Part shown: piece after piece, positions 59,285 through 64,000 of the stretch
Layout of the letters: every line of letters starts with the position of its first letter
How positions within the stretch are numbered: position 1 is the first letter of the stretch
NCBI GenBank assembly: GCA_024225635.1
Contig: JAAEMK010000744.1
Location: 16,310-80,309 of the forward strand
From: Desulfobacteraceae bacterium
Lineage (GTDB): Bacteria; Desulfobacterota; Desulfobacteria; Desulfobacterales; Desulfobacteraceae
DNA: 64,000 nt
Direction: 5' to 3'
Translations under genes and position numbers: made by a program
Notes under the pieces: model-generated
The model's input: the letters and a program-made list of their open reading frames with translations, nothing else
Told to the model about the DNA's origin: nothing
Databases searched by the model: none

Positions 59285-60769
59285 ATGTTTCAACTTACAA
59301 GCGAACAAAAAAAGATCATTGCCTGTGATCTTCGTCCAGGAGAGATCCTGAAGATAAAGGCCTTTGCCGGCACCGGGAAAACCACCACCCTGGTGGAGTA
59401 CGCAAAGGCAAGGCCCCGGATGCGGTTTCTGTACATCGCCTTTAACAAGAGCGTTCAACTGGAGGCGGCCCAGAAGTTTCCGCCCAATGTGACGGCCCGC
59501 ACCTCCCATGCCCTTGGGTTCAGGGAGAAGGGATATAAATACAAGGAGCGGCTGGTGCCGGGATTCCGGGCCAACCAGGTGATGGAAGCCCTGAACCTTT
59601 CGAGCTATGAGGATGCCAGGTTCGCCATGGATACCCTGTATAATTACCTGGTATCGGCGGACCCCAAGGTGACCCGCCGCCATATTCCGGCCAAGGCAAT
59701 GGCATTTTACGACAACCGGATGCCGGACCTTGTGGATCTTGCCAACCGGCTGGGACGGCTCATGTGCGACGGATCGGATGAGACCATCGGCATGCTCCAT
59801 GACGGGTATTTGAAATTGTACCAGTTATCCAACCCGGTCCTGCACTATGACTGCATTCTATTGGACGAAGCCCAGGACATCAACCCGGTTACAAGCGCCA
59901 TTGTGTTTTCCCAGGCCGGAACCGCCCCCGCCCCCCCCGGCCGCAACAGGCCGCCCGCTGCCATCATCCTGGTGGGTGACGGCAACCAGCAGATATACAG
60001 TTTCCGGGGAGCTCGGGACACCCTGAACCACCTCCAGGCATCCCATACCCAATACCTGACCCAAAGCTTCCGGTTTGACAACAATATCGCCAGGGTGGCC
60101 AACATGGTACTCAGGAAATTCAAAGGGGAAAAACGAAAAATCGTCGGCACCCCGGTCCGGCGGGAACAAAAGCCCAAATGGAATCCCGGCCGTTACACCA
60201 TCATCGCCCGGACAAATGCCGGTGTGTTTGACAGGGCGGTCCAGCTGTTCCCAAAGCACAAGATCGGGTTTGTCGGCGGCGTCAGCGGCTACCGGCTCAC
60301 CCTTCTCAAGGATGTGTACCACCTTTTCAATGGCGCGTCCGACAAGGTAAAAGATCCCTATATCCGAAGTTTTGACGACTTTACGGCATTGAGATCCTAT
60401 GCCAGGGCGGTGGAGGATCTTGAACTGATGAGCCTGTGCGCCATGGTGGAGAAATACACCTCCCGTATCCCGAGCCTGGTGGACCGGATAACCGACCGGG
60501 CCGTGGCAATTGAAGATGCGGGCATCATCCTGACCACGGCCCATAAATCAAAGGGACTTGAGTGGGCCAATGTCCTTTTGATGGATGATTTCCATCCCCT
60601 GGTGGAAAAAGGAGAGATCATCAATCCCTCCGGGGTGGAGCCGGACGAATTCAACCTAATCTATGTGGCCATGACCCGGGCCATGGTGAACCTGAGGTTC
60701 TCCCGGGAAAGCTGTATCCCGGAATTCATAAAGCTATGGCGGAAACAGCAGAAAAAGACCCTCCGGTGA
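59285..60769 (+). CDS. UvrD-family superfamily 1 helicase resembling FBH1
   Basis: A 494-aa SF1A helicase of short form. Motif I AFAGTGKTTTL (26-36), motif II LDEAQDINP, motif III GDGNQQIYSFRGA, motif V/VI TTAHKSKGLEW and VAMTRAM are all present. The compact layout and IAFNKSVQLEA, TSHALGFRE segments recall the FBH1-type helicases rather than full UvrD/Rep. It likely unwinds DNA in recombination or repair. A kinase-like gene follows after 67 nt. Confidence 0.87.
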   Translation: MFQLTSEQKKIIACDLRPGEILKIKAFAGTGKTTTLVEYAKARPRMRFLYIAFNKSVQLEAAQKFPPNVTARTSHALGFREKGYKYKERLVPGFRANQVMEALNLSSYEDARFAMDTLYNYLVSADPKVTRRHIPAKAMAFYDNRMPDLVDLANRLGRLMCDGSDETIGMLHDGYLKLYQLSNPVLHYDCILLDEAQDINPVTSAIVFSQAGTAPAPPGRNRPPAAIILVGDGNQQIYSFRGARDTLNHLQASHTQYLTQSFRFDNNIARVANMVLRKFKGEKRKIVGTPVRREQKPKWNPGRYTIIARTNAGVFDRAVQLFPKHKIGFVGGVSGYRLTLLKDVYHLFNGASDKVKDPYIRSFDDFTALRSYARAVEDLELMSLCAMVEKYTSRIPSLVDRITDRAVAIEDAGIILTTAHKSKGLEWANVLLMDDFHPLVEKGEIINPSGVEPDEFNLIYVAMTRAMVNLRFSRESCIPEFIKLWRKQQKKTLR

Positions 60770-60836
60770 GCCTTATAGGTCACGGGTATGACATTTTCAT
60801 AGACAGAGGGCTTTTATCAAAGCCTGAAGGATTGTT

Positions 60837-61802
60837 TTGAAAGATTTAACGGATATTGAATATTTAAACCGGGTGGCCCGGGGGTACGGCCTTGAACTGC
60901 GCCGTCTCCATGGGGACAAGGAGATCACAGGAAGCCCGGAACGCAGCCTTAACCGGACAATGGCGGAAAATACGGCGGGCGAAAAATACATTGTCGAAGA
61001 GTTTGCCCCGGCCAGGTCGCAAAAAAAGCAACGGCTCGGGGAAAACCAGCACGCCTTGAAGGACCTGGCGGTCCCCCATGTGCATCCCCCCCTGAGAAAC
61101 CGTGACGGATCTGTTCTGACGGAACTTGAGGGGCGTTTTTTCCAGATCACCCCATTTGTTCCCGGTGGGGCACTGCCCCGGCCTGAATATGTGGTGGACG
61201 CCTGGCGGGGGGAGGCCATGGCGGAGTTTCTGATTTCCCTTTACGGAAAGACCAGTGGCACGGATATGATCCGGCAGGAAGAGAGAGACGGTCGGAGTTT
61301 TTTTTCAATCGCGGCGTATGTCCAAAGGATATGCAGGGAGATCGACCGGAGAAATCCCGAGATCTCCAGCCGGGTCCGGCCGGTGGCGACCTGCCTGGAA
61401 GACCGGTTCATGGACGTCCATGACAGGGTGCCCCGGATATTCTGCCATGGGGATTTTCATGTGATGAATGTGATCTGGGGCACGTCAGGAATTACCGGCG
61501 TCATAGACTGGGAGTTCTGCGGTCTTCGTCCCGATGTGTATGATGCGGCCAACATGATCGGCTGCATCGGGATTGAAGATCCCAATGCCCTGGGCGGTCC
61601 CCTGGTGACCCGTTTTCTTGAAAAGCTCACCGCCAGCGGACTGATCTCCAAGAGGGGGTGGGAGAACCTGGCGGAATTCATCATCGCCCTGCGGTTTGCC
61701 TGGCTTGCCGAATGGCTTCGGAACAATGACCGGGAAATGATTGAGCTGGAGCTGGTTTACATGAAGATTCTCGCGGACAACCAGGCAACCCTGTTCCGGT
61801 AG
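60837..61802 (+). CDS. APH/choline-kinase-like phosphotransferase
   Basis: A 321-aa protein with the APH-fold catalytic signature FCHGDFHVMNVIWG (about 202-215) and metal-binding VIDWEFCGLRPDVYDAANMI (about 221-240). The N-terminal lobe is less conserved. Substrate could be a sugar, an amino alcohol or a small metabolite; antibiotic resistance is not implied. TTG start at 60837 with GAAGGA upstream. Possibly co-transcribed with the helicase. Confidence 0.8.
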   Translation: MKDLTDIEYLNRVARGYGLELRRLHGDKEITGSPERSLNRTMAENTAGEKYIVEEFAPARSQKKQRLGENQHALKDLAVPHVHPPLRNRDGSVLTELEGRFFQITPFVPGGALPRPEYVVDAWRGEAMAEFLISLYGKTSGTDMIRQEERDGRSFFSIAAYVQRICREIDRRNPEISSRVRPVATCLEDRFMDVHDRVPRIFCHGDFHVMNVIWGTSGITGVIDWEFCGLRPDVYDAANMIGCIGIEDPNALGGPLVTRFLEKLTASGLISKRGWENLAEFIIALRFAWLAEWLRNNDREMIELELVYMKILADNQATLFR

Positions 61803-61826
61803 GTATCAACAGGCCTGACACCGGGG

Positions 61827-61849
61827 CTGGCCAGGACCTTGATGGCCAG
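61827..61849. terminator. Possible hairpin terminator between convergent genes
   Basis: CTGGCCA (61827-61833) and TGGCCAG (61843-61849) form a 7-bp perfect stem with a 9-nt loop in the 66-nt gap between convergent genes; only a weak T-rich tail follows. Confidence 0.4.
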
Positions 61850-61868
61850 TTGCGTTGTTACAGGAGAC

Positions 61869-62468
61869 TTATTTTCCCGTCAGCTGGTCTCCACCCAGTT
61901 TTGGCGGTACCGGATCAAGTGCTTCCAGGCTTGCGATCAACAGGTCAACATTGAAGAAACCAGGAACAAGGGCTTTGTGCTGAATCATGGGGGGAAGCGC
62001 CTTAGCTGCCATTTTCCCTGCTCTTTCCTCCCGCCCGGCTTCAAGAAGTACGTAGGTTCCCGCACCCCGGATCAATGCCTGTAACAATGATTTCTCCGTG
62101 CCCTTGGCTTGCAGCCATTTCCCTTCGATCCATTCGTGGACCTCAAAGAACAACCCCTGGTCCCATAACAGGAGAGCGATGGCATAGGTATCCTGAATGG
62201 AAATGTTCGCGGACCTGATCCGGGCGATAACCGCCTGATACCGTGTGATACGATTATCGATATACGGCTCCAGGCAGGACTCGTGGGCATGATCCCGTCT
62301 CAACGTTTCAGCAACGGATTGGGAGGGCCCCATATCGCCCTTATGAATTGAGTCCATCAGGCTTTCCGACAATCCATTCCTGACTTTTCGGCATAAAGGG
62401 CTTTCAAAGGGGTCAAACCCCGTTATCATTTTATCTGCTTCGAATCGGGCTACCATAGGTCCTTCCAT
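61869..62468 (-). CDS. DUF309-family protein
   Basis: About 199 aa. The C-terminal half carries the DUF309 signature LLWDQGLFFEVHEWIEGKWL (about 98-117) followed by ALIRGAGTYVLLEAGREERA, a helical metal-site-like domain of unknown function. The N-terminal ~90 residues are less typical. ATG 62468 is chosen over GC-poor upstream starts, but the start is uncertain. Confidence 0.75.
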   Translation of the reverse strand: MEGPMVARFEADKMITGFDPFESPLCRKVRNGLSESLMDSIHKGDMGPSQSVAETLRRDHAHESCLEPYIDNRITRYQAVIARIRSANISIQDTYAIALLLWDQGLFFEVHEWIEGKWLQAKGTEKSLLQALIRGAGTYVLLEAGREERAGKMAAKALPPMIQHKALVPGFFNVDLLIASLEALDPVPPKLGGDQLTGK

Positions 62469-62501
62469 AAAAATCATTATATAATAAACAGCCCCATACA
62501 T

Positions 62502-62613
62502 TACCCCGACAGCGCCAGGGAATCAAACCCTATTCCCTGACAAGCCCGAAAGCCCCCTCCACAACGCCCAATTCTAAGGTTTACGCGAACAACTTATAAT
62601 TGAACCACACATA
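62502..62613. other. Short gap without features
   Basis: No gene or hairpin recognised here; AT content rises on the right side, at the border of the accessory pair that follows. Confidence 0.4.
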
Positions 62614-63186
62614 CTATTCCACTATATTCTTTTCATTAGTAAACCACTCCACGTGGTCCATGATATCATGAAACAATATTCGGACAGCCCATAACAGAGG
62701 ATGTCCCATCTTTCCATAATCGAGTATAACCTTCTGTTCTCCGTCCTTTTTCACATAGTAAAAGTCTGACGCTGCATCCTCAAAGGGGGCATCATAGCTA
62801 TCATTAAGTTTAAAGAAATGTGATTCACGAAAGAACCAAAAAAAATCATTCACATAGCTGATATCCACCTTGCCTGTATGGCTACCTTTGAGAGCAACAT
62901 TATTCATTCCATGATAGCGCACCCTTCCATCAGCATTTACAATGAATGTAAACACCTCCGATTTGCAACTTTCCTTCGGGTAACAAGGTGTCGATTCAAT
63001 ACCGGCCTCAATAATACCATGATTGGAAGATCTTACATTACTGGATTTCATTAAAGAGTGATGCGAAGTAAGAGATGTTTTCCCCTTGGGAAGTTTATTG
63101 TAAAGTTCAACAATCTCACCACCGAAAACATCTTGAGCTATGAGGATCAAAATAGCACAAGATATCGTTCTAAAAAAACAATTCAT
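62614..63186 (-). CDS. Exported DUF6438-like protein, candidate immunity protein
   Basis: A 190-aa protein with a signal peptide (about 1-22, ending VFGG). The mature part holds a DUF6438-like region (VFTFIVNADGRVRYHGMNNV, then ALKGSHTGKVD, about 78-108). A CYPKESC pair may form a disulfide. The gene follows the M15-like peptidase gene by 64 nt in the same direction, with AGGAG ahead of its ATG. A periplasmic guard against a peptidoglycan peptidase fits, but this is inference. Confidence 0.65.
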   Translation of the reverse strand: MNCFFRTISCAILILIAQDVFGGEIVELYNKLPKGKTSLTSHHSLMKSSNVRSSNHGIIEAGIESTPCYPKESCKSEVFTFIVNADGRVRYHGMNNVALKGSHTGKVDISYVNDFFWFFRESHFFKLNDSYDAPFEDAASDFYYVKKDGEQKVILDYGKMGHPLLWAVRILFHDIMDHVEWFTNEKNIVE

Positions 63187-63250
63187 TAATGATCTCCTGT
63201 AAATATTAGCAAAATCGCGTTAAGGCAAACGATTGTTTAAACGGATGAAT

Positions 63251-63664
63251 TTACGATTCTCCTTTTCTACTACCAAAGTGATAAACACCACCTGTAGGAC
63301 TTCCAGTTCTCCACCATGAAACCACACTACTTTTATCTCCACCTTCGGCATAGGCACCACTTTCTTCCGCCCCAGGTAAACCTCGAATATCCCCATGTGC
63401 AAACTCATATTCCTCTTCATTCGCAGTATAGTACTCCCCAATGCCTGTGAAACCTTCCTTTTCCAACTCATCACATAATGCCACTGTTTTCAAACCCGAT
63501 ATTTTTATGTCCGCCGCTATTCCTGTATTATGAGGACTTTTATCAATATCACCGTCTCTCTTTCCACTCACTATTTTAACATCTTTTTTCAACCTTTCCG
63601 ATATGCTCTTCAATTTATTGAGAACTTCTTGTTTTACATCTGCCACTTCGCCTGTTACACCCAT
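63251..63664 (-). CDS. M15-like (YcbK/VanY-type) peptidoglycan peptidase, candidate effector
   Basis: A 137-aa protein without signal peptide. SPHNTGIAADI gives the M15 SxHxxGxAxD motif (His45, Asp52), and FAHGDIRG supplies the third zinc ligand, His90, with the HxD-x-R pattern. It ends with SWWRTGSPTGGVYHFGSRKG. Such domains cleave peptidoglycan peptides as endolysins or as T6SS cargo. The lack of a signal and the exported protein encoded next to it favour an effector/immunity pair. The ribosome-binding site is GAAGGAG ahead of ATG 63664. Confidence 0.7.
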   Translation of the reverse strand: MGVTGEVADVKQEVLNKLKSISERLKKDVKIVSGKRDGDIDKSPHNTGIAADIKISGLKTVALCDELEKEGFTGIGEYYTANEEEYEFAHGDIRGLPGAEESGAYAEGGDKSSVVSWWRTGSPTGGVYHFGSRKGES

Positions 63665-63856
63665 TATTAATCTCCTTCATTCTAAATTTTATAAAATAAC
63701 AATGAAATCTACAGACCTGTTTGTCCTTTCTCACTGAATGACAAACAGAAACTATGACGATGCAGTTTTTTTTACGAACTCTTTATCTCTCTTTTTTTGA
63801 TATTATCAGGATCTGAGAAGAGCATTGATTCATTCCAGTTCAACTTTTTAGTTTTG

Positions 63857-63912
63857 CTAACCTAAAATTGACCCCCCTGGAGGGGAATTTCTAACCGAAA
63901 ATTGACCCCCCA
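63857..63912. repeat. Terminal direct repeats of the IS21-like element
   Basis: CTAACCTAAAATTGACCCCC (63857-63876) and CTAACCGAAAATTGACCCCC (63891-63910) differ at one base and lie 34 bp apart. IS21 transposases bind such repeated end sequences. Confidence 0.7.
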
Positions 63913-63980
63913 ACAATCACCTTTCCAGTGCTATAAAGGTCTGATTATTGACCAATCAGACTGGAGGGGTAACAAGGAGG

Positions 63981-64000
63981 ATGTTAAAGGTGTCGCAATA
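63981..64000 (+). CDS. istA: IstA-like transposase, first six codons only
   Basis: ATG at 63981 follows AAGGAGG at 63974-63980 closely and begins MLKVSQ, a start seen in IstA transposases of IS21 elements. The gene runs off the window; the call depends on the preceding terminal repeats. Confidence 0.55.

Larger units (their letters stand above)
63855..64000 (+). mobile_element. Left end of an IS21-family element
   Basis: TG at 63855-63856 is followed by two imperfect copies of CTAACCkAAAATTGACCCCC, the multiple terminal repeats typical of IS21-type elements, then a strong ribosome-binding site and the start of a transposase gene at 63981. The element continues beyond the window. Confidence 0.7.

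Noticed and set aside
60837-61802. Aminoglycoside-resistance gene
   Set aside because: Only the general APH-fold motifs are present; the family includes many housekeeping kinases, and nothing in the context suggests resistance.
1-64000. CRISPR arrays, tRNA or rRNA genes
   Set aside because: No regular spaced direct repeats and no cloverleaf or rRNA-like sequence was noticed on either strand by eye.

Overview
The window is about 64 kb of bacterial DNA. GC content is moderately high in the core genes and visibly lower in several accessory stretches. A nearly complete type VI secretion system (T6SS) operon, CHASE4/PAS/GGDEF signalling, a TrpXYZ-like ABC transporter, LysM/NodB envelope proteins and IS1595, IS21 and group II intron remnants together suggest a Desulfobacterota (former Deltaproteobacteria, Desulfobacterales-like) chromosome. 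That assignment is inference; no rRNA or other marker gene is present.

Region 1 (1-13.0 kb, + strand): T6SS core in the order tssM (C-terminal part only; the gene enters from the left edge), tagF, tagJ, tssA, tssB, tssC, hcp, tssE, tssF, tssG, clpV. Most genes overlap or nearly touch. tssJ, tssK and tssL are absent and probably lie further left.

Region 2 (13.2-25.1 kb): an accessory island, AT-rich up to about 21.7 kb. It holds a coiled-coil membrane protein, DUF3795 and OsmC proteins, a truncated group II intron abutting the C-terminal part of an M91-type metalloprotease, a chagasin-like lipoprotein and an intact patatin phospholipase. Next come a secreted PHB-depolymerase-like esterase, a probable permuted papain-like hydrolase with an adjacent lipoprotein, an internally deleted patatin pseudogene, an M35-like metallo-endopeptidase with an adjacent exported protein, and a TPR-methyltransferase. 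Short related palindromic elements precede three of these genes. This looks like a bank of T6SS effector and immunity candidates.

Region 3 (25.3-33.4 kb): a VgrG delivery cassette: vgrG, DUF6484, DUF2169 adaptor, a ketosynthase-like protein apparently without its active-site Cys, a DUF4150 PAAR-like/HNH toxin, a beta-propeller-like candidate immunity protein and a TIGR02270 HEAT-repeat protein.

Region 4 (33.4-43.7 kb): regulation. A minus-strand operon encodes a NodB deacetylase lipoprotein, a LysM/TPR lipoprotein and a double-FHA protein. Diverging from it are a membrane sensor, a Ser/Thr kinase whose N-terminal sensor half resembles it, and a PP2C phosphatase, which together form a threonine-phosphorylation switch. 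A hypothetical protein and a CHASE4-HAMP-PAS-PAS-GGDEF cyclase follow.

Region 5 (43.8-64 kb): mostly housekeeping or lineage-specific genes (SpoU methylase, ABC transporter, TypA, MetE-like protein, LysE exporter, methyltransferase, M20 peptidase, Usp, M23 peptidase, RelBE-like TA, deaminase, FBH1-like helicase, APH-like kinase, DUF309). Scattered among them is decay: an IS1595-family transposase wreck, an end-to-end deletion fusion of a CoA-ligase/GNAT gene and a GNAT fragment. At the right edge an M15-like peptidase sits with a DUF6438-like exported protein next to the left end of an IS21-family element.
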